From NCBI GenBank assembly GCA_030770535.1, contig JASVEC010000015.1, positions 372,001-436,000 on the forward strand: a DNA stretch of 64,000 bases. The letters are read 5' to 3'. Under the pieces are notes generated by a model. It ran no database searches. It was not told the DNA's origin and saw only the letters and a list, made by a program, of their open reading frames with translations. Both the position numbers and the translations under genes were made by a program. Shown piece by piece: positions 54,697 to 64,000 of this stretch. The DNA comes from Batkoa obscura. Taxonomy: Eukaryota; Entomophthoromycota; Entomophthoromycetes; Entomophthorales; Batkoaceae. Positions within the stretch are counted from its first letter, which is position 1. Each line of letters begins with the position of its first letter.

Positions 54697-55164
54697 TGTG
54701 AAAGTTGATACTTAGTGGCCGAAGTTAAAAGCTACTCTTGCTTAATTAACTTGCCTTGAGTCGAAGGGTCTTAGTTTATATAACTAAGGTAGACTTAACT
54801 TAATAGAAATAGTATGTAGTAAGCTACAAATTATGTAAAACAAATACAATGGAAGATACTACTATAAAATCTATATCAGATGTTGTCAGAAAGACTTAGT
54901 GACTTTATTAATGATACGTTATCAGGGAGTAATCCAATTAAAAAAAAACCTGGAGTTATCATATTGAAGAATCTCTTTTATACTCCAATAAATATGGATA
55001 TTAATACGAGAGGATGTTATTCCTTGCAATATGAAGTTAGAAATTCTCGCAGCAAATCAAAATAAGGGACTCTGACTTGATTGTATTTGAACTTGAGAAC
55101 ACAGCAACTTAAGTGATTGTTGCGTTATAATCAATCCGAGAGCTAAATAAAGCAATATTTCACA
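54697..55164 (-). repeat. 5' LTR of the Ty3/gypsy element
   Basis: 468 bp, upstream in the direction of transcription. A 61-codon frame on the opposite strand occurs identically in both LTRs and is not taken as a gene. Confidence 0.95.
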
Positions 55165-56062
55165 GGGATGTATTTTTATATAAGAATTTTGCTAACAATT
55201 TTTTTACTCAAATAGCGCTTAAAAGATGGAAAAAAATAATGAAGCCAAAAAAACACCCTGCTTATATAGTTGAAGTTCTTTTATTAAAATACAAATATTT
55301 TGTCATTATTTTTTTTCTCAATAAATTTTTTAATGAGTTAGTATTGTTTATATTATGATAGCTATTTGTTAAAATGTGCTAATTTTATTAAAGATGTAAT
55401 TTAAATAGCTTAAATTACATATATAACTTTTTCTAAAGTGATCAAGGACTTTTAAAAAAATAATATGGGGTTGTCTGAATTAGTTTCATTATTTTATCCA
55501 ATTTTTGAAAAATTTTGTATTTTAAAAACTTCGCTTAAAATTCTATAAAATCACATCTTTTATTAAAACAAAAGTACCCAAACACAGTTCTAAATCATTC
55601 TATTATAGCTCATACTGTAAGTTACTTGAATTTCTACTAGATCTTAAATACATGTTCTTATAAAGCTTAATTGAGAAATATTTATTATCAAATAAATAAA
55701 CTATTTTAATGTTATAATTACATTATTAATATATTGCCAAGTTAATAAATAGCTGCATGGGAGGGAGTGGTCAGCCCCAAAACTATAATTAACCATCCCT
55801 ATATAGTACAAGTAATAATAGTTTTTACATATTATTACAGTTACTTGTTCTTTGACTATTTATTAACTTAGCTATTAATAACTTAAGTAATCCTAACATT
55901 TAACAATCTATTTCTATCATTCAACAAACTACTCACTTGCTTAGTAAATATCGAAATTTTTAAATTCTCTGTTATCTTCGTAAGGTAAGCTGGGATCGAT
56001 CTTTTAATTTTTCTGTTTTCTATAGACTCTATAACTTTAATTGGGACTATATCGCTTTTTTT

Positions 56063-57586
56063 TTATGTATCAGATACTGGATAACGATGTAGTTTATTGT
56101 TATGTTTAATAAAGTGTAAATACTTCTTAATGCCTTGCATCTCTATTATTCTTTTTGTATTTTTGTTTCTTTTATACTTTTTAAAAATTATATCTGTTTT
56201 CCCATTATTAACAGTCGAGTTATTAATTTTATTATGCTCGCAAATAAAAGCCTCAAATCTTGAAATTAATTGATTGATATCTTCTATTTTACCTAACGCT
56301 TCAAAACTACTTTTCCATTTTGAAAGGTTTCCAAAATGTCCATCAACTATACTTTTTCCATGATGCTCAGCAAAAAAATTAAGATTAACATTCAAACTAC
56401 TATTTATTTTATGAATTTCTTTAAACATATAGTGTAGAAACTCTTGGGATCTAAAATGATTTCCTGTATCTGCCCATATATTAATTTTTGTAAACTTTTT
56501 AAATAGAAGCTCTGTAGAGATTAAATCGATTAAACAATCTCCTGCATATGCTGAATCATGATTCAAAATTTCAGATAAATAATCAAAGTAAACTTTGCCT
56601 ATTGTTTTATCATCTTTTAAATATAATACACCAAAGCCTAATACTGATATAGCTTGTTTATTATAATGATCTAGATTTATTGAATCTGGTCTTGTTCCTA
56701 TTTCCATATTTTGTTTAAAATCTAAAACTATTATACAACTTTTGTTATTTAATTTTTTGATAGTTTCATTAAATGTGTTTTTTTGAGTATCAACACAGAA
56801 TTTATGTAATTTGTATAATTTTTCTTCTTCGTTGAAAATTTCTTGTATCTCTGCTTTGTTTTTTGCTGTATTTATTTTATTTTCAAATAACTTTTTTCTA
56901 ACTGTATACTGGGTACATATATTACATAGATCCGTTTTTCTTGCTGGATTTTTGAAATTAGTTGGTATATATTTAAAGAACGTTGACCTAGCTACTACTT
57001 TATCTCTTAGATCATTCAAATATTTACTATATATCATTCTTCTACTTTTATTTAATATATATATATTATCTGATGAATATTTACTATCGTTACTTTTTTT
57101 ATTAGATCTTGATGAAATAGTTGAATCATTTAGTAAATATTGTATGATAGTTTCAATTTGGTCATCTTTAATTTTTTTTGTATTTTTAATAATAGGTTTT
57201 AATGTTGATATTTTATTATTATTACTTGTTTTTGAATAATCATATTGATTTCTATTTATATTAAACCCAAAACTCTTACATTCATCAAAAGAATATACTG
57301 AAGCTATAGTCGATAATAACGCTACTTGCTGACTTTTGTTTCCTGTTTCCCTTAAAGCACTAATTTTATACATTACTTGATTAAGTTTATTATTATCAAT
57401 AGTAAACTTTGATAATATATCTTTTCTTTGTTTTGTTTTATTATAAAATTCGATAAACCTTGGGTTGTTATAAGTAGCTCTTAAAATTGATGTAAATGAA
57501 TTACAATGTTTATATTGTGTACTCCTCCCTATTGTATTGAAGTTTTCAAAAATTCCATTTCGAAGTTTAGTTATGAAAGTTTGCAT
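56063..57586 (-). CDS. Transposase, DDD/RNase H-like fold
   Basis: 507 residues, intronless and intact. A CxxC pair with nearby His/Cys (KTDLCNICTQ, 218-226; HKFC, 261-264) resembles a zinc-binding module. Three conserved-looking Asp positions follow in order, each in a motif typical of DDE/DDD transposases of the 'WxD ... HGKxxxD' kind: CIIVLDFKQN (D289), INIWADTGNHFRSQEF (D373) and FFAEHHGKSIVDGHFG (D415). The distance of 42 residues between the second and third fits a catalytic core. The N-terminal 140 residues are basic and may bind the terminal repeats. The gene fills most of the transposon and shows no sign of decay, so the element may be active. Superfamily placement (Sola-like) is uncertain. 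Confidence 0.75.
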   Translation of the reverse strand: MQTFITKLRNGIFENFNTIGRSTQYKHCNSFTSILRATYNNPRFIEFYNKTKQRKDILSKFTIDNNKLNQVMYKISALRETGNKSQQVALLSTIASVYSFDECKSFGFNINRNQYDYSKTSNNNKISTLKPIIKNTKKIKDDQIETIIQYLLNDSTISSRSNKKSNDSKYSSDNIYILNKSRRMIYSKYLNDLRDKVVARSTFFKYIPTNFKNPARKTDLCNICTQYTVRKKLFENKINTAKNKAEIQEIFNEEEKLYKLHKFCVDTQKNTFNETIKKLNNKSCIIVLDFKQNMEIGTRPDSINLDHYNKQAISVLGFGVLYLKDDKTIGKVYFDYLSEILNHDSAYAGDCLIDLISTELLFKKFTKINIWADTGNHFRSQEFLHYMFKEIHKINSSLNVNLNFFAEHHGKSIVDGHFGNLSKWKSSFEALGKIEDINQLISRFEAFICEHNKINNSTVNNGKTDIIFKKYKRNKNTKRIIEMQGIKKYLHFIKHNNKLHRYPVSDT

Positions 57587-57610
57587 TTTATTTTTATTTC
57601 AACAAAAATA

Positions 57611-57640
57611 AAGTCAAATAAAGTCAAATAAAGTCAAATA
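57611..57640 (-). repeat. Three 10-bp tandem repeats inside the transposon
   Basis: AAGTCAAATA occurs three times head-to-tail just upstream of the transposase start, followed by an AT-palindromic stretch. It could be subterminal transposase binding sites or a promoter element. Confidence 0.6.
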
Positions 57641-58153
57641 ACTATGTTTATATAATTATGTATTTATATAATTATATAATCATATAGTTATATATTATAT
57701 ATCTGTTAAATATCTAACAGAACTAACATAAAATATATAGTTAGGAAAATTAGCTATTTAAGAAAAGGAAACAATTAAAGTAAGTTTTAAATAGAGACAT
57801 TTAATTTTAGGCTTTTTAGATTTAACCGTTATATTGAACACAAACTTGGAATTTTAAATTTGGATTAATTTCTAAGTAGATTCTGAAACCAATTAGGACA
57901 GCCCCATATTTTGATTGAAAAATATCAAATTAAAGATACGCTTATAAAGCTTAAAGTTCAAGTATGCACTGTTCGATTTATTTAAAAATAAAAATTTAGA
58001 TCTCAAGCTAATAATCAGTGTGCTAATTCAATTCGTTATTGATGAAAATTGTTAAATAATTGTCTCTTTATAAATTAAACTATCATTCTTAAGACATTAA
58101 AAATCGATTCTATATCAAAAATTTTGAACTTTGTAGCTTCTATTCTAATAAAT

Positions 58154-58245
58154 GGGGATGTTTTCTTAGGTTCATTTTTTCCATCTTTTAAGCACTATTT
58201 GCGTGGAAAAATTGTTAGTAAAATTAAATACAAAAACACATCCTC
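58154..58245 (-). mobile_element. Miniature inverted-repeat element, copy 26
   Basis: Reverse copy, GGGGATGT to ACATCCTC, with AAAT on both sides (58150-58153 and 58246-58249). A few bases are lost in the interior. Confidence 0.88.
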
Positions 58246-58482
58246 AAATAATGCCACTTTATTTTCTATAAAGATTGGACAAAGCATGTGAGAAGGTCCT
58301 ATAATAACTCCATACATAATACTATGAAACGTATAGCTAAGAAACATAAATCTAGTAGCTCTATTAAATCTAATATTTAAAAATCTTATTTAGTAAAACA
58401 TCTAATGGCTGATCAAAATTTATTAATAGCAACATTATAAAATCCTTTTAAAGCTAAAAGCCTAGGCATGTATTTAATATAT

Positions 58483-58577
58483 GAGGATGTTTTTTTGGTT
58501 TCATCACTCTTTCTCTCTTAAGTACTACTTGAGTAGAAAGATCGTTAGTAAAATTCTTAAACAAAGAAAATATCACC
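58483..58577 (-). mobile_element. Miniature inverted-repeat element, copy 27
   Basis: Reverse copy, GAGGATGT to TATCACC, ATAT on both sides. Confidence 0.84.
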
Positions 58578-60411
58578 ATATTGAAATAAAGAAATACCCA
58601 ATCTTCTGACCCAGAAGATGACAACTCATTTGACTATTTTTGTAGTATACTAAAAAGTGTATAATAATGTCTACATCTGAAAGTAGATGGATGGATGAAG
58701 CGATGATCATTTCACTTAGATACACTCGTTTAGATTGATTTATTTATATCAATTTCTAAAAAGCAATAAATACTACAAATAATCTTAGCTATCAATACTT
58801 TACTATTATATCTAAAAGTGAAAAAATACACAAAGTATTTAATAAATATTTATTTAAAAGATTAAAGGAAGTCAAGTATAAACCTTATTAACTCTAAATC
58901 ATTAGTTTCAAAGTAATAGGCAAGTCTTATGAAATTCTCAATTGAGAGGTCGTACATAATTCGAAGGGTTTAATACAAGTTATATGAAATATGGAATGAT
59001 ACAGTGTATTAACAAGTAAAAATTGATAGAAACAGCACTTAAGCTATTAATAAACTATGAATAAAATTTACAAAATCGAAAGTTGTTAAGTATTTAATAG
59101 TTTTAAATTCAGTTTTTTGGATTTATAGCCTGGGATTATATTTCAAAGCATTGCCAATTTACAAAGTTACAAGGTTTAACTTAATAGTTTCAATTAAATT
59201 TGTATATGAAATTTTAATTTATGGTCAAAATCTATTCATTAGATAGCGTAAACTGCTACTTTTAGTAGCCTAAAGGAAGTCAAAATGACAAAATTTCTCA
59301 AGATCAATAAATTGTTATTAAAACAGGCTATATATAGATTTGATAAAACTAAAATAATTTATGAATCTTGTAAGGATATAATTTGATCATAAATATGTGT
59401 GTAGAAATCAATCTACAAGGATTTGCTAAGATCAAGTTCAATAAAAAATGAAGTTTTGCCGAAAATTATAGAGTCAAATGATAGAAAAATAGTCTGTTGC
59501 TATGCAGTTGTAAGCTGCCACCATCATATATATACGTGTTGAAAATATAATATTAGGATATTAAGTCTGAACCTAAAACATTTTATTTTATATACATTAT
59601 CGAAATAATAGCCAAATACTAATTCATGTAGTTATGACTACTATAAACAAAGGTCAAAACATGTTTTTATATAGAATTTAATAATTTAGTGGCAAACATA
59701 AAAAAATACTAAGCAACAGTAATTAAACTCAATAAAAATTCTATTATTTATTATATAGGATTTTAATACAAATGAAACATCGAATTTATGAATTTAAGAC
59801 AAGTAAACTATATGCTATGGTAATAAATATTTTAATATTTAGAAAGCTATGGGTTAAAGATATGAATTAATAAAGTAACAAAAGGACGACAAAATAACAA
59901 TTATTTACTTTATAGTTGTATTTTAAATATAAAGTTTTCTATAAAAAAAACTGGAGGATATTATCTAAATTCAATTTAAAGTAATAATACAACTCTAATC
60001 AAGTTTGTGGTTTCATTTGAAATTGAGTCCACTTGAATTTAATTTAAAAATGTGATTATAAAATTATATTAGTCCTAACATAAATAAAGATGAATTTAAA
60101 AACAATTTAAACCTTCACAAGCTAAATTAAAAAATTTGATTTTTTGTGTTTAGATCAAAATAAGCTAGTGATTGAATTTTGAATTGAGATCAAAATCTTA
60201 CTACCATTTTTGAAGCACATTGTATGGAACCATAACTGAGTAATAACCTAATACGTTTAATATACACTTTCTTGACTTACATTTTATTAACTGAGTTATA
60301 ACATAATTGAGCAATTGTAATAGAAAGAGCCTCAGTAAAATAGTACTCATATTTCTAAAATTCAACTCGTTCGTTTCATTAAATTGGCTAATTAAAAAAC
60401 TATTAAGATAT

Positions 60412-60507
60412 GGGAATATATTTTTTGTTTAAGAATTTTACTAAAAACCTTTCCATTCAAATAACGCTTAAAAAATGGAAAAAGTAATGAAATAAAAAAA
60501 TATCCCC
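60412..60507 (+). mobile_element. Miniature inverted-repeat element, copy 28
   Basis: GGGAATATATTTTTTG to ATATCCCC, ATAT on both sides. Confidence 0.87.
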
Positions 60508-62833
60508 ATATTCATTAAATTAATAGCTCAACTTTAAATTATTGTACCATGTTTTTTATAAACATTAAATAATATAACTTTATTGATATAATCAAGATGT
60601 AATTATAACTCAATTGTTTTATGTAAAAAACTTCAAGGATTTGCATATATTTAATAAATTCAATAAATTGAAAAATCTATTATTGATTAATTTATTAATA
60701 TTATTAGGCTATGAATTAGTTGTATCTATAAGGACTTACTTCAGACAAAGTTACAATTGTATCTTTATCACCATTATTCAAAAGCTATGTTGATCAGGCC
60801 ATAAGTGATAGAAATATAATGTTGAAATATTATACATCGATTCTTTTTTACATCTTAACATATTTAACAAATAATTAAATAACTATCGAAACAATTTTGA
60901 ATCTTATTCTTTGTATATTAATAAATATACTCCAGATATATCAGTTGTTATTATATCCATTTCTAAAATTCAAGTTAAAATCTAAAAACAAGATCAATAT
61001 TTCTATGATAATATAATGATAAATCAAAATTAATATCATATCAAGGGACAACGTCACTGCAAAACGAATGGAAAATAGAATAAGACTAACTTTTTGAACT
61101 TAAAATTGACTTGATGAATTTTATTAATTTAATTGATAAGTGGTACTATTACTTGAATGTAAATTATAACAAAATTATCAATTTTGTAAATTTAATATCC
61201 TCAAATTTATAAGACTGATTTTAGTATGTTATTTAAACATTTCAAATCTTCTGAATGACTTATTTCTTTAGTATTGATTAATACACTGGGGTATTTCATT
61301 ATAAAATGCCATTAGACTTTAGACTTTCATAAAGTGTAGATGTTGACTAAACGAACACAAATTGAAATAATTTTACTTTTAAAACATGATTTTACCTCTA
61401 TTAGTAAATCTTCTAGGATTTGGAACAAATCGTTTAAAAAGCTGCTATTGTGATTTGATAAATATTCATAACACATACAAATAAAACGACTTTAAATAAT
61501 CCTGTTCCCTCATTATTACTTACTGACAGTTTCTATATTCATTTGGTATTTTCTTCATTGAAGAAGGGTTACAAATGCTATTCTCTATCAATAATGATAA
61601 TAAATAAATGATAATAAATAAATGATAATAATAGTAATAATGTATTTAGTTTACTTACCAAGTGTGTCTTGACTTAAGGAATTTATGTAACTATCTGGAT
61701 TCTCAAGCATCTTAACTCCTAATTAATAACCATAGATAAAATTAATAAAAAAACGTTATAATTAAACCAGGTTACTTTCTTTGGCCGTATTTGATCTTTC
61801 GCCTTAGAAAATGAGTCTAGAACAACATTAATAAAGCCTATTATACAAAGAATTACTCTTTTCTTGTAATGCTTTTTATAGTGAGCCTAACTTTTCAATA
61901 ATTGAAAAAAATTGAGGTAGCCTTAAAATGAAATTTCATTTCATTTCAACATAAAATTGAGTTGATTTATTTTATCATGATATTTTTTACTAATATCAAT
62001 TCCAAGTATCAACCAAAAGTTTAAAAATAATATCGCACTTTTACATAAATTACCATATAAATATGTTATATTACTACATGCATATAAAATTAGTTTATCT
62101 GAGTATGAGGCTATGGTTTTTTATTTACTTTAAATTTATCTTATGTCTAGTGCGACTTCACCCTACTTTTTAATTTGGCTAATTTTTTCACATAACTCTA
62201 AACTCAACTTTCTTACAATTGGATCCATTATTTAGCATTGTTACTTTAATTCTATTTGATATTAAAAAATAACTACTTCATTCAGTATTAATCTACATAT
62301 GGTATCGTTCAATTCTTTTATATAGGCCAATATCAAAACTTCTTTTCCATTTATTATCTCTTTGATTCAAAATAAGACATCTTTATTAATATTGCAAGAA
62401 ATGAATTTACAAACAAGCCAATACGTCTAACTTTTCTTACATTTGCATTACTATGCTTGATCTTTAATAGTCAGCCAAGTTCCTTGAAATTATAATCTGT
62501 TGAATTTTATCCAATGTTATTGACTGATTATGAAGTAGTATATCTACAAAAACAAACAACTATTCAGCTATGGTAAATGAAATGTTTGCTTCTTGATTTA
62601 ATCAAATTATATACATGACTCTCAGTAACCCTTTCCTTTTTTACTACTTTTATCTTAAGTTTATAAATAGCTGCACTTGAATTTTGTTTTATTTGGTCCT
62701 CTATTATACCCTTTTTTTTAAAGTCTCCTTGTTTTTATTTCTTTTTACTTTTTGTCATTTTTTATAGAATAAAATTGATTAAAAAATAATATATGAATAG
62801 TTTTGAAAAAAAAAATTGACTTTTTAAATTAAA

Positions 62834-63600
62834 ATGACAAATCAAACTGAAAATGAAATACCAAACTTTAGTTTAATAACTGCTGTAACAAAAGAAAGGG
62901 GTATTGGATATCAGGGGGATCTTCCATGGATTAAAACACCTATTCGTACGGATATGATGTTCTATGAGAAAGTAACAAGGCACTTAAATGTTAATCAAGA
63001 TAAACCTTTTGAAACAAGTGAAATCAACGATACAGTTAATAATGTAGTAATTATGGGAAGAGTATCTTGGGAATGTGTACCAATAAAATATAGACCATTC
63101 AGAAATCGTATTAATATCATTGTATCAAGGAACAAAGATTTAAATTTGTAATAATTATTAATTAAGTTTGATAAAATAATGTTAACAATTTATTTTATAG
63201 AGAAATGAGTGATGAAAAGTTAAAACAATATACTCATATAGTACACTCTTTAGAAGATGGATTAATATTGGCAAAAAAGCTAACAAAAAATGGCTCAGTT
63301 TTTGTTATTGGTGGTAGTCAACTTTATACTCAAGCTATTCAACATCCAAAATGTACTAAGTGGTTTATTACCGAGCTGTTTGACCACCCAGAATTACTTT
63401 GTGATACCTTCTTTCCAGAATATCAAGCTATAAAATCATCCAAAAAAGATATAACTATTGAAGCATGGGAATGGTTAAATAGATTCAAAAGTAAAAGAGT
63501 GCTTCCAGCTTTAAAAAAGTTAGAAAACGGTGAAGTATATGTTTGTGAAAATGATATTAGTTATAAGTTCTTTTTATTTGAAAATAATTATATTGAATAA
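62834..63600 (+). CDS. DFR1: Dihydrofolate reductase
   Basis: Reduces dihydrofolate to tetrahydrofolate with NADPH for thymidylate and purine synthesis. Two exons, 62834-63147 and 63201-63600, with a 53-nt intron, giving 237 residues. Seen: LITAVTKERGIGYQGDLPW (substrate/NADPH loop, 14-32), IRTDMMFYEKVT with the acidic active-site region, VVIMGRVSWECVPIKYRPF and NRINIIVSRN (adenosine-binding strand), and VFVIGGSQLYTQAI (the GG motif of the NADPH site). The C-terminal part CDTFFPEY and EVYVCENDISYKFFLF matches the end of eukaryotic DHFR. It is a stand-alone enzyme with no thymidylate synthase fusion, as in fungi. A miniature element begins 18 bp after the stop, so it probably lies in the 3' UTR. 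Confidence 0.94.
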
Positions 63601-63618
63601 AGTTTATAAATAATATAT

Positions 63619-63715
63619 GAGGGTGTTCTTTTGGTTTCATTATTTTTCCATTTTTTAAGTGCTATTTGAGTGCAAAGATTGTTTGTACAACTCTTAAACA
63701 AAAAAATATATCTCC
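63619..63715 (-). mobile_element. Miniature inverted-repeat element, copy 29
   Basis: Reverse copy, GAGGGTGT to ATATCTCC, ATAT on both sides, immediately 3' of the dihydrofolate reductase stop codon. Confidence 0.86.
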
Positions 63716-64000
63716 ATATAGTAATAAATAGAAGTAGTACAGTTATTAGATCCTATAATCAAGTTTTTTTTAACTCATAATCCTAGACTGTATTAAATTT
63801 TTGTATTTTTATTATTGGTTTTGATACAATTAAGAAAGTTTTTAAAGTTGAAATTTAAACACATAGTATAATTATTAAATTATATGGTGAATAATATTGA
63901 GTTTAAACATAAAATATTATACTATCAATTATATTAAATAGCCTTGAAAGTTATTTTATTTATTAAAAATACAAATATAAATACAAATACAACCGTGTTA
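63716..64000. other. AT-rich end of window
   Basis: Nothing recognised beyond the repeat copy. Confidence 0.5.

Larger units (their letters stand above)
47513..55164 (-). mobile_element. Ty3/gypsy-type LTR retrotransposon, looks whole and young
   Basis: A 7,652-bp element read on the minus strand. Parts: two 468-bp LTRs that look identical by eye, ending TGTGAAA/TTTCACA; a GGGA target duplication; a primer-binding-type site inside the 5' (right) LTR; a polypurine tract inside the 3' (left) LTR; and gag and pol in long separate frames. The order protease, reverse transcriptase, RNase H, integrase identifies Ty3/gypsy. There is no chromodomain visible and no envelope gene. LTR identity implies very recent insertion. 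It sits inside a miniature inverted-repeat element. Confidence 0.95.
47508..55263 (+). mobile_element. Miniature element copy 25, split by an LTR retrotransposon
   Basis: The left five bases (GGGGA, 47508-47512, preceded by ATAT) lie outside the left LTR. The rest resumes at 55165 with GGGATGTATTTTT and runs to about 55263, followed by ATAT. The 4-bp GGGA on both sides of the LTR element is its target duplication. The miniature element is therefore older than the LTR element. Confidence 0.88.
55467..57905 (-). mobile_element. DNA transposon with TIRs and a DDD-type transposase; probable autonomous partner of the miniature elements
   Basis: 2,439 bp bounded by imperfect 21-bp terminal inverted repeats: GGGGTTGTCTGAATTAGTTTC at the left and the complement of GGGGCTGTCCTAATTGGTTTC at the right (17 of 21 match). 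ATAT flanks both ends (55463-55466 and 57906-57909), a 4-bp target duplication. It contains one intact transposase gene. The left 35 bp resemble the right end of the miniature elements read in reverse (both carry GTTTCATTA, T-rich sequence and TTTTT in register). The GGGG ends, the 4-bp A/T target and the DDD protein suggest a Sola-like group, but that name is inference. Confidence 0.85.
57906..62833. other. Gene-poor, AT-rich stretch with three miniature elements
   Basis: Almost 5 kb in which I can support only the three repeat copies and a microsatellite (ATAAATAAATGATAAT-type units at 61590-61640). No coding frame of interest. Confidence 0.5.

Noticed and set aside
56811-57239. 142-codon plus frame rich in Phe and Leu
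   Set aside because: Antisense to the transposase; the hydrophobic character comes from AT-rich Lys/Asn codons on the other strand.

Overview
The window is very AT-rich eukaryotic DNA. It carries compact genes with short GT-AG introns (about 43-75 nt, many opening GTAAGT or GTAAGC), intronless genes, a GPI-anchored chitin-deacetylase-type protein and a fungal-type aquaglyceroporin. This points to a fungus, most likely an early-diverging zygomycete-type lineage; the GDP-L-fucose synthase and the Entomophthorales-like base composition fit that. The species is not determined from sequence.

Layout. 1-844: 5' part of an aquaglyceroporin gene (minus, runs off the edge). 0.85-6.0 kb: sparse, with two decayed gene remnants and two short repeat elements. 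6.1-7.0 kb: chitin/polysaccharide deacetylase (minus). 7-16.3 kb: gene-poor, many copies of a ~97-bp inverted-repeat element, one type II membrane glycosyltransferase-like gene (10.7-11.3 kb) and duplicated gene scraps. 16.3-24.0 kb: compact, repeat-free gene block with a calmodulin-like gene (+), a four-exon Ima1-domain gene (minus), a PPR gene (+), a 13-exon SCYL2-type pseudokinase gene (minus) and a divergent EF-hand gene (minus). 25.8-30.8 kb: cytochrome P450 (+, 2 exons), two more EF-hand genes (minus) and a six-exon GDP-L-fucose synthase gene (+). 31.8-35.2 kb: a coiled-coil protein gene and a purine nucleoside phosphorylase gene with an apparent one-base frameshift. 37.8-39.2 kb: F-box protein. 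42.2-42.7 kb: broken Gly/Ser-rich gene. 44.6-46.8 kb: divergent RasGEF-domain protein. 47.5-55.2 kb: a whole-looking, very young Ty3/gypsy LTR retrotransposon. 55.5-57.9 kb: a DNA transposon with a 507-residue DDD-type transposase. 62.8-63.6 kb: dihydrofolate reductase (2 exons).

The most notable system is a family of about 30 miniature elements (~97 bp, GGGGATG...CATCCCC ends, 4-bp A/T-rich target duplications, nested internal palindrome) together with the 2.44-kb transposon at 55.47-57.91 kb. That transposon has GGGG...CCCC ends, a flanking ATAT duplication and a subterminal block resembling the miniature elements, which makes it a strong candidate for the autonomous partner that moves them. 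The LTR retrotransposon sits inside one miniature copy, so the order of insertions can be read directly. The host genes are mostly housekeeping or signalling genes with no operon-like link. The clearest functional theme is calcium signalling: four EF-hand genes within 13 kb, three sharing an unusual seven-codon first exon.
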